Of a DNA stretch of 64,000 nucleotides, positions 16,111 to 24,725 are shown piece by piece. How positions within the stretch are numbered: the stretch's first letter is position 1; every line of letters begins with the position of its first letter. Under the pieces are notes generated by a model. It was not told the DNA's origin. It ran no database searches and saw only the letters and a program-made list of their open reading frames with translations. This DNA is from Clavibacter sp. VKM Ac-2873 (GTDB lineage Bacteria > Actinomycetota > Actinomycetes > Actinomycetales > Microbacteriaceae): assembly GCF_015351075.1 (NCBI RefSeq), contig NZ_JADKRS010000002.1, positions 124,001 to 188,000 on the forward strand, written 5' to 3'. A program made the position numbers and the translations under genes.

Positions 16111-18090
16111 ATGCCCAGACTCCTCCGCGTCGCGGGGCCCGCCGCCCTCGTCATCGTCGCGTTCCTCTCGCTGCTGGCCGCGCTCGCCATCGGCGGGGGC
16201 GCCGCCCCGCAGCTCCTCGAGGACGCGGGCCCCGTGGTCCGCTACGGCCTGCCTGCCGCGAAGATGATGGTCAACCTCTCGGCGGCCACGGCCATCGGCG
16301 CGCTGCTGCTCGCCGCGTTCGCCCTGTCGCGCCAGCGCCCCGAGTACGGCCGCGCGCTCGACATCGCCGCGGCGGGCGCCGCCCTCTGGACGGTCGCCTC
16401 CGCGATCACGGCGTTCTTCACCTTCCTCAGCGTCTCCGGCACGCCCTTCTCCTTCAGCGCCGAGTTCGGGACGAGCCTCGGGCTCGTGCTCACGCAGATC
16501 TCCGTGGGCCAGGCCTGGCTCGCGACCACGCTGATCGCCGCGACGGTCACGGTGCTGTGCTTCGCGGTCCGCAACCACACCGCCATCGGGTTCGTGCTCG
16601 TGATCGCGGTCGGCGGCCTGGTGCCCATGGCGCAGCAGGGGCACGCGGGCGGCACCGAGGGTCACGACGCCGCGGTCAACGCGCTGGGGCTGCACCTCGT
16701 GTTCGCCGCGGTCTGGCTGGGCGGGCTGCTCACCATGGTGCTGCTGCGTTCGAAGCTCGACGGGGACCGGCTGGTGCCGGTGCTGCGCCGCTACTCGGCG
16801 GTCGCGCTCGTGTGCTTCGTGGTCGTCGCCGCGTCCGGGTACGTGAGCGCGGAGATCCGCGTCGGCACGCTCGACCGGCTGCTCACCGCGTACGGGCTCC
16901 TGGTGCTGATCAAGGTGGCGGCGCTCCTGGCGCTCGGCCTGTTCGGCGCGGCGTACCGGCGGGTGCTCATCGGGAAGCTCGAGGAGCGCGGATCCGCGGC
17001 GCGGGGGCCCTTCTGGTGGCTCGTCACGGCCGAGCTCGCGTTCATGGGCGTCGCGTCCGGCGTGGCCGCGGCGCTCGCCCGCACGGCACCGCCCGTGAGC
17101 CAGATCGTGGCGACGCAGCTGCCGGATCCGACGCCCGCGCAGATCCTCACCGGCGAGCCCCTGCCGCCCGAGCTCACGCCCATGCGCTACCTCACGGAGT
17201 GGAACTTCGACCTGCTCTGGATCCTGCTGTGCGCCTTCGGCATCTTCTTCTACCTGGCTGGCGTGCACCGCCTCCGCACGCGCGGCGACGCGTGGCCCCT
17301 GCACCGCTCGATCCTCTGGGTCGCGGGCATGATCGGCCTCTTCTACATCACCAACGGCGGCGTGAACGTCTACCAGAAGTACCTCTTCAGCTCGCACATG
17401 CTCGCGCACATGGTGCTCGCCATGGTCATCCCGCTGCTGCTCGTGCCGGGCGCCCCGGTGACCCTCGCCATGCGCGCCATCCGCAAGCGCCAGGACGGCA
17501 GCCGCGGCGGCCGCGAGTGGATCCTGCTGGCCGTGCACTCCCGGTTCGCGTCGTTCGTGGGCCACCCCATCGTGGCGGCGGTGCTGTTCGCGGGCTCGCT
17601 CCTCGTCTTCTACTACTCGCCGCTGTTCAGCTGGGCCACGACCGACCACATCGGGCACCAGTGGATGATCGTCCACTTCCTCATCGTCGGGTACCTGTTC
17701 ACGCAGAACCTCATCGGCGTGGATCCGATGCCGGTGCGCCTCGCCTACCCGATGCGCCTGCTGCTGCTGCTCGCCACCATGGCGTTCCACGCGTTCTTCG
17801 GCCTCTCGCTCATGACCGGCACCGGGCTGCTGCTCGCGGACTGGTTCGGCGCGATGGGCCGGCCGTGGGGCGAGTCGGCGCTGGCGGACCAGCAGGCCGG
17901 CGGCGGAATCGCGTGGAGCATCGGGGAGATCCCGACGGTGATCCTCGCGATCGTCACGGCGGTCATGTGGAGCAAGAGCGACAAGCGCGACTCCGTGCGC
18001 TACGACCGCAAGGCCGACCGCGACGGCGACGCCGAGCTCGAGGCCTACAACCGCAACCTCGAGGCGCTGCAGGCGACCGAGCGGCGCTGA
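16111..18090 (+). CDS. CopD-CtaG fusion, copper/cytochrome oxidase assembly membrane protein
   Basis: 659 aa. The N-terminal half is CopD-like with about eight or nine helices (including LHLVFAAVWLGGLLTMVLLRSK and AALLALGLFGAAYRRVL), and the C-terminal half is a CtaG/Caa3_CtaG domain (YLTEWNFDLLWILLCAFGIFFYLAGV..., AHMVLAMVIPLLLVPGAPVTLAMRAI, and HQWMIVHFLIVGYLF). Histidines in helices fit copper handling. Such fusions are common in actinobacteria and are thought to pass copper to cytochrome c oxidase. The cytoplasmic C-terminus is charged. Function in detail is inferred. Confidence 0.88.
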   Translation: MPRLLRVAGPAALVIVAFLSLLAALAIGGGAAPQLLEDAGPVVRYGLPAAKMMVNLSAATAIGALLLAAFALSRQRPEYGRALDIAAAGAALWTVASAITAFFTFLSVSGTPFSFSAEFGTSLGLVLTQISVGQAWLATTLIAATVTVLCFAVRNHTAIGFVLVIAVGGLVPMAQQGHAGGTEGHDAAVNALGLHLVFAAVWLGGLLTMVLLRSKLDGDRLVPVLRRYSAVALVCFVVVAASGYVSAEIRVGTLDRLLTAYGLLVLIKVAALLALGLFGAAYRRVLIGKLEERGSAARGPFWWLVTAELAFMGVASGVAAALARTAPPVSQIVATQLPDPTPAQILTGEPLPPELTPMRYLTEWNFDLLWILLCAFGIFFYLAGVHRLRTRGDAWPLHRSILWVAGMIGLFYITNGGVNVYQKYLFSSHMLAHMVLAMVIPLLLVPGAPVTLAMRAIRKRQDGSRGGREWILLAVHSRFASFVGHPIVAAVLFAGSLLVFYYSPLFSWATTDHIGHQWMIVHFLIVGYLFTQNLIGVDPMPVRLAYPMRLLLLLATMAFHAFFGLSLMTGTGLLLADWFGAMGRPWGESALADQQAGGGIAWSIGEIPTVILAIVTAVMWSKSDKRDSVRYDRKADRDGDAELEAYNRNLEALQATERR

Positions 18091-18097
18091 TCCGCCG

Positions 18098-18760
18098 TCA
18101 ACCCCGGCGGGCGCGTCGCGCGGCGACGAGGACGGCGATCCCGGTCGACAGCTCCCACGCGGTGACCGTGTAAACGGATCCGCGCTCCCAGATGCCGTCG
18201 ATGCTCGACCCGCCGAGGGTCTGGAGCAGGAGGAGCGCGAGGAGGCCGACGACGCCCAGCGCGACGCTCGCGACGCGGAAGGAGCGCGCGGCCCCGATGC
18301 GTCGGGAGCCGAGACCCGCCACGATCGAGGCCGCGTTGCCCGCGATGATCGCGAGCCCCGCGCCGACCACGTGCATCCAGCCGATGCCGCTCGCCGCGCT
18401 CGAGGCGCTGCCGTGGATGAGGCCGACCACCGTGATCCCGACGGCGTGCACCACGGCGAGGGCGAGGAACGCCCGGCGGGGGCCGGCGCGGAGGGCGCGG
18501 GTGGCGATGACGGCGGCCACGAGGTAGAGCACGCCCTGCAGGATGAAGCCCGCGTTCGTCACCGCATGCAGCGGCGAGTCGATGGCGCGGCCCTGGAACA
18601 CGGCGACGTCGGGCACGCCGAGGTCGCTGATGTAGTTGGCGGAGTAGCTGTAACCGGGGAAGGCGGACGCGGCGACGGCCTCGGTGCCGACGTAGACGAC
18701 GGCGGCGGCGATCCAGGCGATGCCGGCGGCGGCGGGGATCAGGACGGGGCGGTCGCGCAT
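18098..18760 (-). CDS. DUF998-type membrane protein
   Basis: 220 aa with six transmembrane helices. The motif SANYISDLGVPD near residue 40 and the HAVTNAGFILQGVLYL helix are typical of the DUF998 family of actinobacterial integral membrane proteins, whose function is unknown. A GAGGAGG site precedes the ATG at 18760. It is convergent with the CopD-CtaG gene, the stops being 7 bp apart, so the two transcripts may read into each other. Confidence 0.75.
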   Translation of the reverse strand: MRDRPVLIPAAAGIAWIAAAVVYVGTEAVAASAFPGYSYSANYISDLGVPDVAVFQGRAIDSPLHAVTNAGFILQGVLYLVAAVIATRALRAGPRRAFLALAVVHAVGITVVGLIHGSASSAASGIGWMHVVGAGLAIIAGNAASIVAGLGSRRIGAARSFRVASVALGVVGLLALLLLQTLGGSSIDGIWERGSVYTVTAWELSTGIAVLVAARRARRG

Positions 18761-18853
18761 GGTCCTCCTCGGGTGGAGCGCTCCTGAGGTGGGCGCCGTC
18801 CCTCGATGATGCCGGACGGCGCCGGATGCCCGGTGCGCACCGCCGGACGCGAC

Positions 18854-18886
18854 GGGGCCCGCCGCGCGGTGCGCGCGGCGGGCCCC
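18854..18886 (-). terminator. Hairpin terminator after the siderophore-binding protein gene
   Basis: GGGGCCCGCCGCG pairs with CGCGGCGGGCCCC around a 7-nt loop, 18 bp beyond the stop of the siderophore-binding protein gene on the reverse strand. Confidence 0.75.
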
Positions 18887-18903
18887 GGTGGTGCGGACGC
18901 GGA

Positions 18904-19908
18904 TCAGGACGTCGCGGTCTCCAGCAGCGGCACGAGCTGGTCGAGCGCGTAGCCGGTGGAGAGCGTGGTGCCGATCGAGTAGGCCGACGACAGGTCGCCG
19001 TCGAGGACGAGGGAGTGGCCGGCCGCGACCGCGGGGATCGCCTTCCACAGCGGGTCGTCGGTGATCACGGACTTGTCGATGAAGATGGGGAACGCCACGA
19101 TCACGTCGGCGTCGAGCAGGTCGAGCTGCTCGGACGAGATGTCGACGGAGAACCCGCCGGCGTTGACGGGGATGCCCGCGATGGTCGGGCTCTGCGCGAA
19201 GCCGAGCCGCTCGAGGAACGCGACGCGCTCGCTGCCCTCGGCGTAGGCGCCCCACCCCTCGCTGGTCTTGGTGGCGGCGGTGGCCGTCTTGCCCTTCCAG
19301 TCGGGGTGCGCGGCCGCGGCCTGCTCGAAGCGCTGGTCGACGGCGTCGAGGAGGGCGTCGCCCTGGTCCTCCCGGCCGAGGGCCTCGGCGACCATGTCGA
19401 CCTGGTCCTCCATGTCGGTGAGGTAGCTGTCGGCGCCCTCGGGCACGCCGATGGTGGGGGCGATCTGCGAGAGGCGGTCGTAGCGGGCCTGGTCGCCGGA
19501 GCCCTTGGTGTCGAGGATGAGGTCGGGCTTGAGCGCCGCGATGGCCTCGTAGGAGGGCTCGAGCGTCTCGATGATCTGCGGCTTCTGCGTGTAGAGGCCC
19601 TGCGCCCACGGGCCGACGCCGTCCGCGTCGGCGCCGAAGCCGAGCCAGTCGGACGCGCCGACGGGCTGCACGCCGAGCGCGAGCGCGGTCTCCGCATCGC
19701 CCCAGCCGAGGGCGACGACGCGCGTCGGCTCGCGGGGCACGGTGACGTCGCCGAACTTCGTGTCGACCGTGACGGGGAAGGCGCCGGTCGCGGATCCCGA
19801 CGCGGGCGGGGCGGAGGCGGCCGGGTCGGTGGAGGCGGTGCATCCGGTGAGGGCGAGCGTCGCGACGGTGAGCGCGACGAGGGCGGAGCCGGTGGTGGGG
19901 AACCTCAT
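18904..19908 (-). CDS. Iron-siderophore ABC transporter substrate-binding lipoprotein
   Basis: 334 aa. The signal peptide ends in lipobox LTGC (Cys22). FecB/FhuD-type features follow: VPREPTRVVALGWGDAETALALGVQPVG, ALKPDLILDTKGSGDQARYDRLSQIAPTI and a C-terminal WKAIPAVAAGHSLVLDGD segment. The protein binds ferric siderophore at the cell surface and feeds the divergently transcribed permeases and ATPase. The shared upstream region carries a DtxR/IdeR-type box, so expression should rise under iron limitation. Specific siderophore cannot be told from sequence. Confidence 0.9.
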   Translation of the reverse strand: MRFPTTGSALVALTVATLALTGCTASTDPAASAPPASGSATGAFPVTVDTKFGDVTVPREPTRVVALGWGDAETALALGVQPVGASDWLGFGADADGVGPWAQGLYTQKPQIIETLEPSYEAIAALKPDLILDTKGSGDQARYDRLSQIAPTIGVPEGADSYLTDMEDQVDMVAEALGREDQGDALLDAVDQRFEQAAAAHPDWKGKTATAATKTSEGWGAYAEGSERVAFLERLGFAQSPTIAGIPVNAGGFSVDISSEQLDLLDADVIVAFPIFIDKSVITDDPLWKAIPAVAAGHSLVLDGDLSSAYSIGTTLSTGYALDQLVPLLETATS

Positions 19909-19960
19909 GGTGCGGGGCCTCTCGGGTGTGGGGTGACGGGCCGGTGTGGATCCTGTCAGG

Positions 19961-19979
19961 CAAGGGCAGCCTAACCTAA
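19961..19979. promoter_or_regulatory. DtxR/IdeR-type iron box
   Basis: On the reverse strand the site reads TTAGGTTAGGCTGCCCTTG, matching 15 of 19 positions of the IdeR/DtxR consensus TTAGGTTAGSCTAACCTAA, with one half-site perfect. It lies between the divergent siderophore genes and overlaps the TAGGTT/TAGGCT -10 candidates of the leftward promoter. Confidence 0.7.
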
Positions 19980-19987
19980 GGGCACGG

Positions 19988-19993
19988 TAGGCT
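19988..19993 (+). promoter_or_regulatory. -10 box (TAGGCT) for the siderophore permease operon
   Basis: TAGGCT lies 9 nt before the ATG at 20003 and immediately next to the iron box, which would allow repression by an iron-loaded DtxR-family protein. Confidence 0.5.
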
Positions 19994-20002
19994 GACCGGG
20001 CC

Positions 20003-21061
20003 ATGTCGCTCCGGGTCCTCGCGCGCGCCTCCGCCCCCGACGCCCCCGCGGGCCGGGCACGGAGCGCGCCGTCGCGCGCGGCGGGACTGCTGCTCGCGCT
20101 CGGCGTGCTCGTGCTGGCATCGCTCGCGAGCATCGCGATCGGGTCGCGCGACATCCCGCTCGGCGCCGTCGTCGACGCGCTCGCCGGCCGGCCGCGCGAC
20201 CCGGCCGAGCTCGTCGTGATCACCGACCTCCGCATCCCGCGCACCCTCGTCGGCCTCGCCGCGGGCCTCGCGCTCGGGGTCGCGGGCGCGCTCATCCAGG
20301 CCGTCACGCGCAACCCGCTGGCGGATCCCGGCATCCTCGGCGTCACCGCGGGCTCGGCGTTCGCGGTCGCCATCGCGACGGGCGTCCTCGGCGTGACCGC
20401 CGTGAGCGGTTACCTCTGGTTCGCCTTCGCCGGCGCTCTCGTGGCGGCCGTGGTCGTCTACGTCGTGGGATCCGCGGGGCGCGGCGGCGGCGACCCGGTG
20501 CGCCTCACGCTCGCTGGCGTCGCCCTCGGCGCGGTGCTCGCGGGCATCACCTCGGGGATGCTGCTCGCCAACCCGCAGGGCTTCAGCGCCATGCGCGCGT
20601 GGGAGTCGGGCTCGCTGCAGGACCGCGGCTGGGACGCCCTCGCGTCGGTCGCGCCGTTCCTCGCGGCGGGCGTGCTGCTCGCCGCCCTCATCGCCCGGAG
20701 CCTCGACGCGGTCGCGCTCGGCGACGACCTCGCGCGGTCCCTCGGCGCGAACGTCGCCGTGGTGCGGGCCGTGGCCGTCGTGGCCGTGACGCTGCTCGCG
20801 GGCGGGGCGACCGCGATGGCCGGGCCGATCGCGTTCGTCGGGCTGATGATCCCGCACATCGCGCGCTGGATCGTCGGGCCCGACCAGCGCTGGATCCTCG
20901 CGTACACGATCGTGCTCGCGCCCGTGCTGCTGCTCGCCGCCGACATCGTGGGCCGGGTCGTGCTGCGGCCGGCCGAGCTGCCCGCGGGGATCGTGACCGC
21001 CGTGCTGGGCGCGCCCGTGCTGATCCTGCTCGTCCGCCGGCAGAGGGCGTCGGCCCTGTGA
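20003..21061 (+). CDS. FecCD-family siderophore permease, first subunit
   Basis: 352 aa with about ten helices. FecCD hallmarks are LRIPRTLVGLAAGLALGVAGALIQAVTRNPLADPGILGV, a GxxxG-rich core and GPIAFVGLMIPHIAR at the cytoplasmic coupling region. With the next gene it forms the heterodimeric channel for ferric siderophore import. Transcribed away from the binding-protein gene across the iron box. Its TGA overlaps the GTG of the second permease by 4 nt. Confidence 0.93.
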   Translation: MSLRVLARASAPDAPAGRARSAPSRAAGLLLALGVLVLASLASIAIGSRDIPLGAVVDALAGRPRDPAELVVITDLRIPRTLVGLAAGLALGVAGALIQAVTRNPLADPGILGVTAGSAFAVAIATGVLGVTAVSGYLWFAFAGALVAAVVVYVVGSAGRGGGDPVRLTLAGVALGAVLAGITSGMLLANPQGFSAMRAWESGSLQDRGWDALASVAPFLAAGVLLAALIARSLDAVALGDDLARSLGANVAVVRAVAVVAVTLLAGGATAMAGPIAFVGLMIPHIARWIVGPDQRWILAYTIVLAPVLLLAADIVGRVVLRPAELPAGIVTAVLGAPVLILLVRRQRASAL

Positions 21062-22149
21062 GCGCGCCCGCCCGCGCCGGCCGTCGCCCCGATGCGACCC
21101 GGCCCGCCGCCGGACGCCCCGCCCGGATGGGCGGCACCGTGCGCCTGCCCGTCGTCGGCCTCCGGCTGCAGCGGCGCGAGGCGCTCGTGGGCGCGGCGCT
21201 CGCCGTCGCGATCGTCGCCGTGGCGCTCGTGGCGCTCGGCACGGGCGACTTCCCGTTGACGGTGCCCGAGGTGATCCGCGCGGTGGCGCTCCCGGACGGG
21301 TCCTTCGCCTCGACCCTGGTGCTCGAGTGGCGCCTGCCGCGCGTGCTCGCCGCGCTCGCGTTCGGCGCGGCGCTCGGGGTCGCGGGCGCGGTCTTCCAGT
21401 CGCTCACGCGCAACCCGCTCGGGTCGCCCGACATCATCGGCTTCTCGACGGGCTCGTACACGGGCGCGCTCGTCGTCACGACGCTGGCCGGCACGGCCTT
21501 CCTGCCGACGGCCGTGGGCGCGCTCGCGGGCGGGCTCGGCACGGCGCTCGTCGTCTACCTGCTCGCGTACCGTGGCGGCGTGCAGGGCTTCCGGCTGATC
21601 ATCACGGGCATCGCCGTCACGGCCGTGCTGCACGGGGTCAACACGTTCCTGCTCCTGAAGGCCGGCACCGAGGTCGCGATGGCCGCCTCCATCTGGGGCG
21701 CCGGATCCCTCGCCCTCGTCGGCTGGGACCGCGCGCTCCCGGCGTTCGCCGCCCTCCTCGTGCTCGCGCCCGCGATCCTGCTGCTCTCCGCGCCGCTGCG
21801 GCAGCTCGAGCTCGGCGACGACGCCGCGCGCGCCCACGGCGTGCGGGCCGAGCCGACGCGCCTCGCGCTGCTGGTGCTCGGGGTCGCCCTCACGGCCGTC
21901 GTGACCGCCGCCGCCGGGCCGATCGCGTTCGTCGCGCTCGCGGCCCCGCAGATCGCCCGCCGCCTGACGCGGAGCGCCGGCCTGCCGCTCGTGCCGGCCG
22001 CGCTCGCGGGCGGCCTGCTGCTGCTCGCCGCCGACTACGCCGCCCAGCACGCGCTGCCGGGGACGGTGCCCGTGGGCATCGTCACGGTCGTCGTCGGCGG
22101 CGCGTACCTGATCGCCCTGCTCATCCGCGAGGCGTCCCGCCGTGCCTGA
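21058..22149 (+). CDS. FecCD-family siderophore permease, second subunit
   Basis: 363 aa. It repeats the FecCD signature (LEWRLPRVLAALAFGAALGVAGAVFQSLTRNPLGSPDIIGF and GPIAFVALAAPQIARRL). Start is the GTG overlapping the first permease stop, with an Arg/Ala/Pro-rich cytoplasmic N-terminus of about 20 residues; an internal ATG (MGGTVRL) is an alternative. The ATPase gene begins inside its 3' end with an 8-bp overlap. Confidence 0.92.
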   Translation: MSAPARAGRRPDATRPAAGRPARMGGTVRLPVVGLRLQRREALVGAALAVAIVAVALVALGTGDFPLTVPEVIRAVALPDGSFASTLVLEWRLPRVLAALAFGAALGVAGAVFQSLTRNPLGSPDIIGFSTGSYTGALVVTTLAGTAFLPTAVGALAGGLGTALVVYLLAYRGGVQGFRLIITGIAVTAVLHGVNTFLLLKAGTEVAMAASIWGAGSLALVGWDRALPAFAALLVLAPAILLLSAPLRQLELGDDAARAHGVRAEPTRLALLVLGVALTAVVTAAAGPIAFVALAAPQIARRLTRSAGLPLVPAALAGGLLLLAADYAAQHALPGTVPVGIVTVVVGGAYLIALLIREASRRA

Positions 22150-23008
22150 CGCCGCCCCCGACCCGATGGGAGATCCACCCGTGGACGACACCGACACCGC
22201 CACCGCCGCGCCCGCGACCACCGCCCCGCGCCTGCGCGCCGAGGGCGTCACGCTCTCCTACGACCGGCGGGTGATCTCGGAGGCGCTCGACGTGTCCGTG
22301 CCCGACCGCTCCTTCACCGTGATCGTCGGCCCGAACGCGTGCGGCAAGTCGACGCTGCTGCGCGCCCTGTCGCGCCTGCTCGCGCCGACCGCGGGCGGCG
22401 TGCTCCTCGATGACCGGCCGCTCGGCTCCTACCGGGCGAAGGAGGTCGCGCGCATCGTCGGCCTCCTCCCGCAGAGCGCCATCGCGCCCGACGGGATCAC
22501 GGTCGCCGACCTGGTGGCGCGCGGTCGCTTCCCGCACCAGAACCTCATCCGCCAGTGGACGCCGACGGACGAGGACGCCGTGCAGCAGGCCATGGCCGCG
22601 ACGGGCGTCGCCGACCTCGCCGACCGCCACGTCGACGAGCTCTCCGGCGGCCAGCGCCAGCGCGTGTGGGTCGCGATGGCGCTCGCGCAGCAGACGCCCG
22701 TGCTGCTCCTCGACGAGCCGACGACGTTCCTCGACATCGCCCACCAGATCGAGCTGCTCGACCTCCTCGCCGACCTGCACCGCGACGGCAGCACCATCGT
22801 CGCCGTGCTGCACGACCTCAACCACGCCGCGCGCTACGCCGACCACCTCATCGTGATGCGGGACGGCCGGGTGGTCGCGTCGGGCGCCCCGCGCGACATC
22901 GTCACGGCGGAGCTCGTCGAGGAGGTCTTCGGGCTCCCGTGCCTCGTGATCGACGACCCCGTCTCGCACACGCCGCTCATCGTGCCGCGCGGCGGCCGCT
23001 GGGCCTGA
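22142..23008 (+). CDS. Siderophore ABC transporter ATP-binding protein
   Basis: 288 aa FecE-type ATPase: Walker A GPNACGKSTLLRALS, signature ELSGGQRQRVWVA, Walker B VLLLDEPTTFLD and the switch histidine in AVLHDLNHA. It completes a standard importer with the two permeases and the divergent lipoprotein. The start is not certain: the GTG at 22142 overlaps the upstream stop, but an ATG at 22166 or a GTG at 22181 preceded by GGGAG is equally plausible. Confidence 0.93.
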   Translation: MPDAAPDPMGDPPVDDTDTATAAPATTAPRLRAEGVTLSYDRRVISEALDVSVPDRSFTVIVGPNACGKSTLLRALSRLLAPTAGGVLLDDRPLGSYRAKEVARIVGLLPQSAIAPDGITVADLVARGRFPHQNLIRQWTPTDEDAVQQAMAATGVADLADRHVDELSGGQRQRVWVAMALAQQTPVLLLDEPTTFLDIAHQIELLDLLADLHRDGSTIVAVLHDLNHAARYADHLIVMRDGRVVASGAPRDIVTAELVEEVFGLPCLVIDDPVSHTPLIVPRGGRWA

Positions 23009-23030
23009 GCCCCGCGACGGGCCGGCGGGA

Positions 23031-23459
23031 TCAGGCGTCAGCCGGCGGGGAGGCCTGCGCGATCGACACCATCCAGTCGATCCCGAAGCGGTCGGTGCAC
23101 ATGCCGAACCGCTCGCCCCAGGGCGCGAGCTCGAGCGGCAGCACGATCGTGCCGTCGGCCGTGAGCGCGTCCCACCACCCGTCGAGCACGGCCGCGTCGT
23201 CGCCCGAGAGCGAGAGCGTGATGGCGGATCCGCTCGGCACGCCCATCGACGCCGGGGTGTCCGACGCCATGAGCACGAAGCCCGCGCCCGAGTCCAACCG
23301 GCCGTGCATGACCTTGTCGGCCTCGGCGGGGTCCGGGGCCATGCCGCCCTCGGCGAAGGTCGTCGTCGTGACGCCGCCGCCGAAGATCCCCTGGTAGAAG
23401 CGGAGCGCGTCGGCCGCCTGGTCGCGGAAGGACAGGTACGGGGTCATGATCGCGGACAT
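23031..23459 (-). CDS. VOC-superfamily protein, PhnB-like
   Basis: 142 aa. The PhnB-type fold is evident from MTPYLSFRDQAADALRFYQGIFGGG at the N-terminus and APWGERFGMCTDRFGIDWMVSI at the C-terminus. Such cytosolic glyoxalase/bleomycin-resistance relatives are mostly of unknown substrate, and the PhnB name is historical. A GAGGAG site lies in front of the ATG. It is convergent with the siderophore ATPase. Confidence 0.85.
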   Translation of the reverse strand: MSAIMTPYLSFRDQAADALRFYQGIFGGGVTTTTFAEGGMAPDPAEADKVMHGRLDSGAGFVLMASDTPASMGVPSGSAITLSLSGDDAAVLDGWWDALTADGTIVLPLELAPWGERFGMCTDRFGIDWMVSIAQASPPADA

Positions 23460-23574
23460 GGGGGCGCTCCTCGGGTGACGGATCCCCGCGGTCGCACGGA
23501 CCCTGTTGCGTCCCGATCCTGGCCCTGCCGCTCCCGCACCGCACCGTGACGCGGGGGGAGGGTGCCGGGAGCGG

Positions 23575-24594
23575 CTACAGCCCCTGGATCCGCACGCCCG
23601 ACGTCTCGTCCACGCTCACGCGCCAGCTCACGCTGAACGGCACGTCCTCGTCGAGGTCCTTCACGCTGCCGTCGTAGAGGGAGCGGACGGGCACCGTGAT
23701 GTGCGCGGTCCCGACGGTGGACGGCACCACCCAGTCGAGGTCGGCGGGGTCGTCGCTCGCGGGCTGGAGCGCGATCTGCGGCATGGTCGTCATGCTCCAC
23801 ACGGGCGGCGCGGTGATCCGGTCGCGGATCGTCTTCCCGAACGGGCAGCCCGACGGGTACAGCACGGCCTGCGTGGTGCACTCCGTCAGGTACGACTCGA
23901 CCTCGGACTGCACCGACGCGACGAGGTCGGCGGTCGGCTCGGCGTCGACGCGCGCGGGCACGACGCTGCCCGGCTCGGTGACGGCGACCTCGGCGTCCTC
24001 CGCCTGCAGGTACCGGGAGGAGTGGTCGAGCGCGAGGGAGGCCGGCGCGAGAACCAGGTACGTGGATCCGGCGCCCGCGGCCGCCTCGCCGCCGGGCGTC
24101 GCGGAGACGGCCAGCCCGTTGGCCGTGAACGTCGCCGCGTGCCGCAGCTCCAGGTCGACGGATGCGACCGGGCTCGTCGCGAACTCCCACCGGGCGAAGA
24201 GTCCGAGGGCCGCGGGGGTCTCGCGCACGCGGAACTCGGTGGATCCGGCGCCGGACGGCAGCGTGTAGGAGTACGTGACCGCGCGCTCGCCGTCGCCCGC
24301 CGGCTCGTCGGACACGAGCGCCACGTCGGCGAGGCCGGGCAGCGCGCGGGCGTCGAGGAGCGCGCGGCTGCCCGTGTCCGGCAGCGTGACGCCGGGCGTG
24401 GACAAGGCGTCGCGGCTGTCCTCGCGGGCGAGCGCGTCGAGGTAGGAGCGGACGAAGCCGTGGGCGCTGAACGTGCCCTGGTTGAGCGCGGCGACGGTGC
24501 CGAGGAACGCCCCGACGAGGAGGGCCGCGAGCAGGGACCAGATGACGACCGCCCGACGCAGCTCGCCGCGCGCGTCGACGGCGGGGCTCGGCAT
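23575..24594 (-). CDS. Single-pass membrane-anchored extracytoplasmic protein, 339 aa
   Basis: The protein begins MPSPAVDARGELRR and has one transmembrane helix (VVIWSLLAALLVGAFLGTVAAL), after which about 300 residues appear extracytoplasmic. The body is beta-rich, with a cysteine pair in ECTTQAVLYPSGCPFG. No catalytic motif was recognised. It looks like an actinobacterial conserved cell-envelope protein. Start at 24594 is supported by a TAGGAT box 7 nt upstream. It is divergent from the helicase gene. Confidence 0.6.
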   Translation of the reverse strand: MPSPAVDARGELRRAVVIWSLLAALLVGAFLGTVAALNQGTFSAHGFVRSYLDALAREDSRDALSTPGVTLPDTGSRALLDARALPGLADVALVSDEPAGDGERAVTYSYTLPSGAGSTEFRVRETPAALGLFARWEFATSPVASVDLELRHAATFTANGLAVSATPGGEAAAGAGSTYLVLAPASLALDHSSRYLQAEDAEVAVTEPGSVVPARVDAEPTADLVASVQSEVESYLTECTTQAVLYPSGCPFGKTIRDRITAPPVWSMTTMPQIALQPASDDPADLDWVVPSTVGTAHITVPVRSLYDGSVKDLDEDVPFSVSWRVSVDETSGVRIQGL

Positions 24595-24601
24595 GCGGAT
24601 C

Positions 24602-24607
24602 ATCCTA
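24602..24607 (-). promoter_or_regulatory. -10 box (TAGGAT) for the membrane-anchored protein
   Basis: TAGGAT on the reverse strand sits 7 nt from the ATG at 24594, matching the leaderless pattern. Confidence 0.45.
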
Positions 24608-24725
24608 CGGGCGGGGGATCCGCGCCTCCCCGCCGCGGGGCCGGGGTAGATTCGAGTGCGCATCCGCGCCGCGCCGCCGCCGTCGATCCGCGTCGCGTCC
24701 GCCCTCGACCCACCTGGAGCCCCGC

